From the NCBI GenBank assembly GCA_017961965.1, contig JAGCWG010000523.1:1-5925 (forward strand): a stretch of DNA of 5,925 nucleotides, written 5' to 3'. The notes below the pieces were generated by a model. That model was not told the origin of the DNA. It did no database searches and saw nothing but the letters and a program-made list of their open reading frames with translations. This document shows, in pieces, positions 1-5,925 of this stretch (the first letter of the stretch is position 1; the number at the start of each line of letters is the position of its first letter). The position numbers were made by a program, and so were the translations under genes. Source of the DNA: Bacteroidaceae bacterium. GTDB lineage: Bacteria > Bacteroidota > Bacteroidia > Bacteroidales > Bacteroidaceae.

Positions 1-535
1 CCAATGCTGATGGACGTAGATATACGTTCACTTTCTTAGTCTTGTCATCAGGGTTTGAATAGTAGAAACCGACTGGCTCTTCACAGTTGAATGTGATTGA
101 GTCAGCAGAGTAATCCTCACTGTACATATTCTCTCCATCATAGATTGTTCCTACGAGAGCGTTGTCAATGTCAGCGTATGGCTTGAGGTATGCCTTCTTG
201 CCATCGACCTTATGGCTTGCACCTTCGTACATGCACTGGCACACAAAAGCGTTTGGGTAAAGTGAGTTGTATCGATATACTGTCTCTGAGTAGTCTTGTG
301 TAAGCTCTATATCTTTTGCATCAGCCTTCTTGATGGAAACGATGTTCTTCTTTGCAGTCAGAGACTTTGGTGCATCTTTGGCAGCGAGCTTAGCATTTAC
401 GCCAGCAAACTTGCTTTTCATACTTTTGAATGTTTCAGAGCGATGTCCTGAGAGAGGTGACTTCTGTACACGAACCTGTGCAGAAGCACTTACTGTTGCA
501 AATGCAACAAATGTCATGAGTAATTCTTTTTTCAT
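1..535 (-). CDS. Secreted protein of unknown function, N-terminal part (runs off left edge)
   Basis: I do not recognise this protein family. The reading frame is open from the ATG at 535-533 to the left edge and gives 178 codons without a stop. The start is supported by a typical Sec signal peptide: MKKELL, a hydrophobic stretch (MTFVAFATV), then a signal peptidase I site ASA|Q after residue 19. The protein is therefore exported to the periplasm or beyond. Residues 20-85 are rich in Lys and Ser and look low in structure. After about residue 85 the sequence becomes more globular and aromatic (TVYRYNSLYPNAFVC, IYDGENMYSEDYS, EPVGFYYSNPDD), which suggests a beta-rich domain. There is no lipobox cysteine near the cleavage site, so it is probably not a lipoprotein. 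No Shine-Dalgarno sequence precedes the ATG, and the leader is A/T-rich. It lies on the same strand as the upstream sensor-regulator gene but 177 bp away, with its own promoter, so it need not share that transcript. Its role is unknown. Confidence 0.85.
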   Translation of the reverse strand, partial: MKKELLMTFVAFATVSASAQVRVQKSPLSGHRSETFKSMKSKFAGVNAKLAAKDAPKSLTAKKNIVSIKKADAKDIELTQDYSETVYRYNSLYPNAFVCQCMYEGASHKVDGKKAYLKPYADIDNALVGTIYDGENMYSEDYSADSITFNCEEPVGFYYSNPDDKTKKVNVYLRPSAL

Positions 536-598
536 ACACGTTTGTATTTTATAGTTATAAATATTGTTTTTTACTATATATATCTTTGGTCGTATTAT

Positions 599-613
599 GT
601 CATATACTATGAC
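599..613. repeat. Perfect 6-3-6 inverted repeat in the leader of the secreted-protein gene
   Basis: The sequence GTCATA-TAC-TATGAC is a perfect 6-bp inverted repeat with a 3-bp spacer. It lies 17 bp downstream (minus-strand sense) of the proposed -7 box at 631-638, so it would fall at about +10 to +25 of the transcript. It could be a dimeric-regulator operator or a weak leader hairpin. No T-tract follows it on the minus strand, so it is not a terminator for that transcript. The repeat is seen directly; its function is inferred. Confidence 0.45.
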
Positions 614-630
614 TAAAAACAATCACGGTG

Positions 631-662
631 CGAAGATAGGTGTTTTTTGACAATCTGTCAAT
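631..662 (-). promoter_or_regulatory. Bacteroidota-type promoter for the secreted-protein gene
   Basis: On the minus strand, 638-631 reads TATCTTCG and is followed by CACCG. This matches 7 of 8 positions of the Bacteroidota -7 consensus TAnnTTTG. ATTG at 662-659 sits 20 bp upstream, where the -33 element (TTTG) is expected. Transcription would start near 624 and leave a leader of roughly 90 nt before the ATG at 535. The upstream element overlaps the dyad at 647-661, so a protein bound there would compete with sigma factor. Confidence 0.55.
647..661. repeat. Perfect 6-3-6 inverted repeat in the promoter spacer (operator candidate)
   Basis: The sequence TTGACA-ATC-TGTCAA is a perfect 6-bp inverted repeat with a 3-bp spacer. 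It occupies the spacer between the proposed -7 and -33 elements and overlaps the latter, which is a classical position for a repressor operator. It has the same 6-3-6 geometry as the dyad at 599-613, with centres 48 bp apart, and both contain GTCA/TGAC. On the minus strand it is followed by A residues rather than T residues, so it is a poor terminator for the regulator gene that ends at 713. Confidence 0.45.
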
Positions 663-712
663 GCTTTTGAGGCTTTATTTACGAAATGTTGGTAAAAATA
701 TATCTTTTTCTT

Positions 713-3208
713 TCATTTTCTTGCTTCCTTTGGCGTAATGCCAAACTGCTCCTTGAAGCATTTTGCGAAATATTGGGAAGAACTGAAGCCTACCTTGTAA
801 GCTACTTCTGCGATGGTGAGCGTTGTGGTCTGCAGGAGGCGGCGACCTTCGTTCAGTCGTATATTGCGTATGTATTCTGAAGCGGAGCTTGTGTCAGAAT
901 ATTTCTGGAAACGACGATAGAAGTTTGAACGACTGATGTTCATGTCCTGTGCCAATTGTTCGTTGCCGTAGTTTGCGTTATCAATATTCTGCATTACGAA
1001 CTGACGCACCTTCTCCATGAACTCCTCTGCTTCTCGTTGTCTATACTCTGTACTGTCAAACTCGTTGGCGGTATCTGATTGTTCTTGTGTGACACTGGTG
1101 GTAGGTGTTTCTTTTGCATTCTTTTTGCGGGTGAAAAAGAATGCAATGGTACAGAACAGCGCAAGAACTGCTAACACGACACCGACGATATAAGGCGTTG
1201 GCATCGGCACACGGAATGTGCGGAGTGCCTGTGGTTTAGTCCATCGTCCGTATTCATCGCGGCACTTCACCTCAAGTGTGTACCTGCCACAGGAGAGCGA
1301 GTCGTATGTAATCTCATTGTTCCCTGCTTCTGTATATTTCCATTCTGTTGTGTGTGCAAAAGGTGAGAAACCTTGCTTAACAAAGCGATAAGCGTATGAA
1401 ATAACGCCAGAATGCAGATGGTTGAGCGTAGATACGTGTGTGGAATCAATGAGGACGATATGTTCGTCAGATTGTGCCTTGTCAAGTTCCTTGCATGGAG
1501 CAATGACGAGGAAAGCGCCGATACCACCTACGCATACACTGTCACCTGCGAGGGTGATGTCTGTAAAGTATTCGACATCGATGTGTGGCTCATTGGCATG
1601 AATTACTCGCTCTGCTTTAGTTCGTGGATTGCTTTCCGTGATACATTTCTCTGTCAATGTCCATTGATGTCCGTGTTTGTCTGTTATGGATGGCAGAGCG
1701 TTCGGTACAGTTGAGAATGTGAGTTTATTATCCTTCCAGTCCACAAGCCTGACAGTACCCACGGAATCCGTGAGTTGTTCCAACTGATGTTTGTGGTAGT
1801 CGTAACGCATCACTTGCTTCTCTGTTCCGATAAGCAGTTTGCCTGAGCCTATGTCGTTTAATGCACTTATGTAGTTTGGCACTTTACCCTCAGTACACTC
1901 TTCCCAGTGTATTTGCATTCCCTCATGCCATGCGTGAATAAGCCGTTTGCCGTTGCATGTCCATACTCCGGCTTTGTCATGGCATTTTGCCAGTACCTTT
2001 TGCGTGGAAAGAGGAGCGGGTGATGCGTTGTTAGCCATGAAAGACATTTCGCCAGTCTTTGCGTTGTATAGCGAGAGACGTGTTCGACGCTGATAAATCC
2101 AGTAGTAGTCTCCTTCACGGACAATGCGGTCAACCATAACCTGATACCCAAGCTTTGATGTCATGGCTTTCACCTCGTGACGCTTTATTGCGCCTTGTGT
2201 CCATGACAGTGCAAAGGTGTGTGGCGAGTTGCCCGGAACCCAAATATTGCCCTTGTTGTCACTGATGATTTTACCAATCAACTTTTTCTCTGTCGGCAGG
2301 AAGGCTGTTGTGGACAATCGTGTTATGCGGGCGCCGTTGACTGTGTAGGCATATATGTCATCCATGGTACTTACCCACATTATGTCATGTTGTGTGTCAA
2401 GCACCATGTTATTCACTTCCTTGCTGAAGTTATTTGGCATAATCTGATCATCCTGAACCGTGATGCGTCCGTTCTCCTCGTACTTCACCACGCCTTTGCC
2501 CCATGTTCCAACCCAATAGAACTTACGGTCTTTGCTTTCGACGATGTAGCTTGCAGCGGCATCTAAGTCCCAAGGACGTTTCTCGAGAGCGTTCGTAGCT
2601 TTCTTGATACGGTAGATACCGCCACGGAGTATGGTTATCCACAATGTGCCTTTGGAGTCAAGCATCATCTCCTTCACTTCCTCACGGCTGTTTGTGCCGA
2701 TGTTCAGTTCCTTTTCAGCCTTACCGCCTTTGTCGAACTTTATGATGCTCCGTGCTACACCGACCCACATCTTGCCGTCGCTATCCATGCAGATGCAATT
2801 TACCTTCTTGCGTAGGAGTAGCGGATGTGCCACATTCTTGATTTGCTCTGTCTGTTTATCGAGGATATATAGTCCCATGCGTGTGCCGAACCATATCCTG
2901 TTGTGACGGTCTTCGCAAAAGCAGGTCACTTCATCATTATCCATGATGCCTTTGCCCACGTCTTTGCTATTATATACCTTGATGTTGTAGCCATCGTCAC
3001 GACACAATCCTTCACCATTCGTACCATACCAGAAGTAGCCTTCCTTGTCTTGCATCATCAATGCAAGGCTTGGAGACGGCAGCTTACTTTGCGTTGGTAG
3101 TTCACGAAATACAATGTTATCCATTGATGTACTTTGTGCCTCGATGGATGTGAATTGCAATACAAAAAGTGTTATTAGTAATATGTATTTGTTGTGAAAA
3201 TGTAACAT
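713..3208 (-). CDS. Membrane-spanning propeller sensor fused to AraC-type regulator, without kinase or receiver
   Basis: This is a predicted inner-membrane sensor-regulator that would detect a ligand, probably an oligosaccharide, in the periplasm and bind DNA in the cytoplasm. It is complete at 831 residues and ends in TGA. Residues 1-25 are a signal peptide ending EAQ. Residues 26 to about 580 hold at least 12 Reg_prop-like blades, for example IWFGTRMGLYILD (105-117), MWVGVARSIIKFD (147-159), YWVGTWGKGVVKY (231-243) and KLLIGTEKQVMRYD (457-470). Residues about 583-670 form a Y_Y_Y-type beta-sandwich (YAYRF, GRYTLEVKCRDEYGRW). A single transmembrane helix spans 672-693, followed by FTRKK on the cytoplasmic side. 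After a polar linker, an AraC domain covers 731-830 with two helix-turn-helix units (749-770 and 798-818) and the typical ending FGITPKEARK. Classical Bacteroides hybrid two-component sensors share this architecture but carry HisKA, HATPase and receiver domains between helix and AraC; here the gap is about 40-55 residues, so these are absent. The gene diverges from the lyase gene, its likely target. No Shine-Dalgarno is seen. Confidence 0.93.
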   Translation of the reverse strand: MLHFHNKYILLITLFVLQFTSIEAQSTSMDNIVFRELPTQSKLPSPSLALMMQDKEGYFWYGTNGEGLCRDDGYNIKVYNSKDVGKGIMDNDEVTCFCEDRHNRIWFGTRMGLYILDKQTEQIKNVAHPLLLRKKVNCICMDSDGKMWVGVARSIIKFDKGGKAEKELNIGTNSREEVKEMMLDSKGTLWITILRGGIYRIKKATNALEKRPWDLDAAASYIVESKDRKFYWVGTWGKGVVKYEENGRITVQDDQIMPNNFSKEVNNMVLDTQHDIMWVSTMDDIYAYTVNGARITRLSTTAFLPTEKKLIGKIISDNKGNIWVPGNSPHTFALSWTQGAIKRHEVKAMTSKLGYQVMVDRIVREGDYYWIYQRRTRLSLYNAKTGEMSFMANNASPAPLSTQKVLAKCHDKAGVWTCNGKRLIHAWHEGMQIHWEECTEGKVPNYISALNDIGSGKLLIGTEKQVMRYDYHKHQLEQLTDSVGTVRLVDWKDNKLTFSTVPNALPSITDKHGHQWTLTEKCITESNPRTKAERVIHANEPHIDVEYFTDITLAGDSVCVGGIGAFLVIAPCKELDKAQSDEHIVLIDSTHVSTLNHLHSGVISYAYRFVKQGFSPFAHTTEWKYTEAGNNEITYDSLSCGRYTLEVKCRDEYGRWTKPQALRTFRVPMPTPYIVGVVLAVLALFCTIAFFFTRKKNAKETPTTSVTQEQSDTANEFDSTEYRQREAEEFMEKVRQFVMQNIDNANYGNEQLAQDMNISRSNFYRRFQKYSDTSSASEYIRNIRLNEGRRLLQTTTLTIAEVAYKVGFSSSQYFAKCFKEQFGITPKEARK

Positions 3209-3240
3209 CTGACAGTTTTTCTTTATGTGTAATTCTGTCG

Positions 3241-3248
3241 CAAATATA
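3241..3248 (-). promoter_or_regulatory. Candidate -7 box of the sensor-regulator gene
   Basis: On the minus strand this reads TATATTTG, a full match to the Bacteroidota -7 consensus TAnnTTTG. It lies 32 bp upstream of the ATG at 3208-3206, so the leader would be about 25 nt. No convincing TTTG is found 19-21 bp further upstream (around 3268-3273), so the promoter may be weak or need an activator. The surrounding DNA is A/T-rich, which makes chance matches likely. Confidence 0.4.
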
Positions 3249-3334
3249 CAACAATATCATTGCATTAGGCATGTGTTGAGACGATTTTATACATTATCTC
3301 TCCTATATTTACCATACACCGATGGCTTATTACA

Positions 3335-3342
3335 TATCTTTG
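3335..3342 (+). promoter_or_regulatory. Candidate -7 box of the lyase gene
   Basis: The sequence TATCTTTG matches the Bacteroidota -7 consensus exactly and is followed by CGC, similar to the CACCG that follows the box at 631-638. Transcription would start near 3349 and give a leader of about 33 nt before the ATG at 3382. The expected -33 region (about 3310-3315) reads TACCAT and has no TTTG. That fits a promoter that depends on an activator, such as the divergently encoded AraC-type regulator, but this is inference. Confidence 0.5.
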
Positions 3343-3381
3343 CGCAAAATTAAGTCATTACAAATTACTCAACTTATAACA

Positions 3382-5925
3382 ATGTTTTTTCAGACTATAT
3401 CAATCCAAAGTATTTGCAGAAGATGTCTGGTGATGATGGCTCTGACTGCAATGACAGTTACTGTAGCAAATGCTCAGCGCATACAGCAACGCCTTGGACG
3501 TGGCGTTGTGGCAGTTCAGAATGGTTCGAGTGTTACCGTCACATGGCGTAGGTTGGCACAGGAACCAGAGAATGCCAAGTATAATGTGTATATAAGGAAG
3601 AACGGAGCAACGGACTATGTGAAGATAAACAATACTCCACTCTCAAACACCAACTATAAGACAACTACAACATCTGTACCTCTTGGTAGTGAGGTGGCTG
3701 TACGTGTGGTGACAGTCTCAGGCTCTGACATGACAGAAGGTGAGCTGAGCACTCCGTTCAAGTTTAAGAGTCTCGACCTGAGGAATATGTATATGAACAT
3801 CTTGTTCAACAACAGTCCTCTTGACAATGCGGGCTATGATACTAAGTTCTGCTGGCCTGTTGACCTCAATGGTGATGGCGAGTATGACTATGTCGTAGAT
3901 AGAAACTCTACAACGCAGGAGCGTCACTACCTCGAAGCTTACCTTGCTGATGGCACATACCTCTGGACTGTTGACCTCGGACCTAACGAGATGAGTTCTG
4001 CAGGACAGGACGACCAGATTTGTGCCTACGACATTGACTGTGATGGCTATGGCGAGGTGCTTGTGCAGACATCTGACGGTACGCGCTTCTGGGACAAGAA
4101 TAATAATACGTGGGGACTATACGTGAATGGTAGCACCACAGGTGATACGGATGGTGACGGAATCATTGATTACAATACGCAGAGTACAAGGAATGCGCCT
4201 AAGTATTTTTCTGTTATCAATGGTATGACAGGTGCGGAGAAGGCAAGTGTGGAGCAGTGGTATGACGAAGCGTACAACCGTACCAACAAGTCTTCGCTTA
4301 TGGGCGATGAGTACAACCGTCATGTAGGTCACGTCGGTATCTTCTATCATGATGGCGTTCATCCTGCATTGGTCATGGAGTGGCACACACGTACTGCGTC
4401 AGGAGTGCATCAGTACCGCAATTCTGCCTTTGCCTATGATTTCTCATCAGGCAAGGCTCAGAATTGGCATCAGTTGTTTATGAAGGGTACTGGTGGTCCT
4501 GCTTTCCACCAGATTCGTATCTTTGATGCTGATGGCGACGGAAAAGATGAGATGAGTACTGGCTCATACTGTATGGATCATGATGGCAATACTCTATATA
4601 GTGCAGGCATTGCACATGGCGATCGCCATCGTACATCGGACATTGACCCGGAGCGTCCGGGACTTGAGACGTTCTCCGTACAGCAGTATGCAGACGATAT
4701 GCTCGGACAGATTCTCTTCGATGCTGCCACGGGTAAGCCAATACGCAAGTGGTACCTCAGTGCCGTTGGTGATATCGGTCGTGGTGAGTGTATGGATATT
4801 GACAAGTCACACCTCGGATGGGAGATGTGGTCAACGATGGACGGCAGCGTGTATGATGCCAAGGGTGACAAGATAACAGGTCTCACAAACACTTATCCTA
4901 CTGAGGGTATATGGTGGGATGAGGAACTGGACCGTGAGATTGTGCAGTCGTCTGACAGCCATTACAATGTGTATGTGCAGGACTACTATAAGGGACGACT
5001 CATTGAGATAGCAAAACTCTCTGGTTATCGCTATATCACGAGCTACGGTAAGCGTGCTAAGTTCTGGGGCGACATCATCGGTGACTGGCGTGAGGAACTT
5101 GTCCTCAATCACATGGAGAACGGAGTGAACGTGGGTATCGTGGGATTCACAACCGACTACACGACTTCCGTAAATAACATATACTGCTTGCAGGAAGTCC
5201 CACATTATCGTGGCGACTGTACTACAAAGGGCTACTATCAGTCTCCTAATCCTGGATTCTATCTGGGATATAATATGCCTCGTCCACAGCTTCCTCCATG
5301 TATGGTGACTGACCTTGTGGCAAGGCATGGCGGTGGATGGACTATCTATGACCATGTTACTCCTGCCACTTATACCGACGGCAAGACACTTTTACTTGAC
5401 CTTACTCTCGGAAATGACAAGGTGACAATGGCAGACGGTGCTAAGCCAGCAACGGTTTATGCCATGCCTGTTAAGGGACAGGCCGTCACATTTGACGGTG
5501 ACGTGACAGGAGACTTCGACACGTGGAAGTCACAGCAAGGAACGCTTGTCCTTACTGGTAAGAACACTTCGACTGGTACGACATACATCTCAGAGGGTAC
5601 GCTCGTGGTTAATGGCGAGGTATCTGGTGACATTGACGTGCGTGCCCGTGGTACACTGTCAGGCTCAGGTGTAGTGAACAATGTCACGTTTGAAGGTGCA
5701 ATGAACTATGAGGGCGGACGCATCATGCCGCTTGGTACTCTTACATTTGGCAAGGGACTTACTCTCAATAAGAAAACATATATAGAGATGGACATTGACC
5801 AGAATGCTTTGGTAAGCGTTGTCGGTAACTTGAATGTAACAGCCAGTGTGATATTCACAATCAATAGCACAAATCCTGTTGCTGGTGAGTACAAGCTCAT
5901 TGAGTATAGTGGTGAGATGACTGGC
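3382..5925 (+). CDS. Secreted PL11-like rhamnogalacturonan lyase with C-terminal PATR-type repeat (runs off right edge)
   Basis: This enzyme is predicted to cleave the rhamnogalacturonan I backbone of pectin by beta-elimination outside the cytoplasm. The window gives 848 codons with no stop. The ATG at 3382 gives a signal peptide cleaved near ANA|Q (residue 31); an internal ATG at 3433 would lose the basic part (CRRC) and is less likely. Residues 33 to about 130 form the beta-sandwich typical of family 11 (LGRGVVAVQNGSSVTVTWR). Residues about 135-640 form the propeller with Asp-rich, calcium-type loops: DLNGDG (161-166), DIDCDGYGE (217-225), DTDGDG (255-260) and DADGDGKDE (382-390). Further family hallmarks are HGD (412-414), DIDPERPGLE (420-429), GDIGRGE (463-469), GDIIGDWREEL (563-573) and PNPGFYLG (622-629). 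Residues 720-767 resemble an autotransporter-associated (PATR) repeat (GTLVLTGKNTSTGTTYISEG), continued by GGRIMPLGTLTFGKGL (778-793). The loop before GDWREE differs from the classical NGTK type, so this may be a separate clade, and the exact substrate is less certain than the fold. Confidence 0.88.
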   Translation, partial: MFFQTISIQSICRRCLVMMALTAMTVTVANAQRIQQRLGRGVVAVQNGSSVTVTWRRLAQEPENAKYNVYIRKNGATDYVKINNTPLSNTNYKTTTTSVPLGSEVAVRVVTVSGSDMTEGELSTPFKFKSLDLRNMYMNILFNNSPLDNAGYDTKFCWPVDLNGDGEYDYVVDRNSTTQERHYLEAYLADGTYLWTVDLGPNEMSSAGQDDQICAYDIDCDGYGEVLVQTSDGTRFWDKNNNTWGLYVNGSTTGDTDGDGIIDYNTQSTRNAPKYFSVINGMTGAEKASVEQWYDEAYNRTNKSSLMGDEYNRHVGHVGIFYHDGVHPALVMEWHTRTASGVHQYRNSAFAYDFSSGKAQNWHQLFMKGTGGPAFHQIRIFDADGDGKDEMSTGSYCMDHDGNTLYSAGIAHGDRHRTSDIDPERPGLETFSVQQYADDMLGQILFDAATGKPIRKWYLSAVGDIGRGECMDIDKSHLGWEMWSTMDGSVYDAKGDKITGLTNTYPTEGIWWDEELDREIVQSSDSHYNVYVQDYYKGRLIEIAKLSGYRYITSYGKRAKFWGDIIGDWREELVLNHMENGVNVGIVGFTTDYTTSVNNIYCLQEVPHYRGDCTTKGYYQSPNPGFYLGYNMPRPQLPPCMVTDLVARHGGGWTIYDHVTPATYTDGKTLLLDLTLGNDKVTMADGAKPATVYAMPVKGQAVTFDGDVTGDFDTWKSQQGTLVLTGKNTSTGTTYISEGTLVVNGEVSGDIDVRARGTLSGSGVVNNVTFEGAMNYEGGRIMPLGTLTFGKGLTLNKKTYIEMDIDQNALVSVVGNLNVTASVIFTINSTNPVAGEYKLIEYSGEMTG

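Noticed and set aside
330..554. A 74-codon plus-strand open frame over the start of the left gene
   Set aside because: The minus-strand frame has a proper signal peptide, cleavage site and promoter. The plus-strand frame begins inside it and ends in A/T-rich leader DNA.
581..588. TATCTTTG on the plus strand, an exact -7 box match
   Set aside because: No -33 element lies 19-21 bp upstream, and transcription would run antisense into the 3' end of the regulator gene with no gene to serve. The region is A/T-rich, so a chance match is likely.
647..661. Dyad read as a rho-independent terminator of the regulator gene
   Set aside because: On the minus strand the dyad is followed by A residues, not T residues, the stem is only 6 bp and poor in G/C, and it overlaps the -33 region of the next gene. 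An operator is the better reading.
2219..2566. A 115-codon open frame on the plus strand inside the regulator gene
   Set aside because: It lies fully inside the propeller-coding region, has no promoter or recognisable domain, and the minus-strand protein there shows regular blade motifs.
3433..3438. Internal ATG ATG as an alternative start of the lyase
   Set aside because: Starting there would remove the basic residues in front of the hydrophobic core (CRRC) and leave an unusually short signal peptide. The ATG at 3382 also fits the -7 box at 3335-3342.
4831..5355. A 174-codon open frame antisense to the lyase
   Set aside because: It overlaps the strongest family-11 motifs of the lyase on the other strand. 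Its translation is rich in His, Ser, Thr and Val without domain character, as expected for a shadow of a coding sequence.

Overview
The window looks like a gut- or rumen-type Bacteroidota chromosome, most likely Prevotella or a close relative. Four things point there: a periplasmic Reg_prop/Y_Y_Y sensor joined to an AraC-type DNA-binding domain, a large secreted pectin lyase, TAnnTTTG-type -7 boxes, and A-rich leaders without Shine-Dalgarno sequences. The genus is an inference from gene style and cannot be proven from this sequence.

Layout. (1) Positions 1-535, minus strand: the first 178 codons of a secreted protein of unknown function, which continues beyond the left edge. (2) Positions 536-712: a 177-bp intergenic region. 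It holds a good minus-strand promoter for that gene and two perfect 6-3-6 inverted repeats placed on either side of the -7 box. (3) Positions 713-3208, minus strand: a complete 831-residue membrane-spanning regulator. It has a signal peptide, a propeller sensor, a Y_Y_Y domain, one transmembrane helix and an AraC helix-turn-helix domain, and it has no histidine kinase or receiver domain. (4) Positions 3209-3381: a 173-bp divergent intergenic region with one -7 box facing each way. (5) Positions 3382-5925, plus strand: the first 848 codons of a secreted family-11-like rhamnogalacturonan lyase, followed by an autotransporter-associated (PATR-type) beta-strand repeat region. It runs off the right edge.

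How the genes may work together (inference). The regulator and the lyase are transcribed divergently from a short shared region, the usual arrangement for a sensor that controls a neighbouring glycan-degradation gene. A pectin-derived oligosaccharide could bind the periplasmic propeller, and the membrane-anchored AraC domain could then act directly on the lyase promoter without phosphotransfer. No SusC/SusD pair, transposase, tRNA, rRNA or CRISPR array is visible. The most unusual points are the kinase-less sensor, the lyase-PATR fusion with a changed active-site loop, and the paired dyads upstream of the unknown secreted gene.
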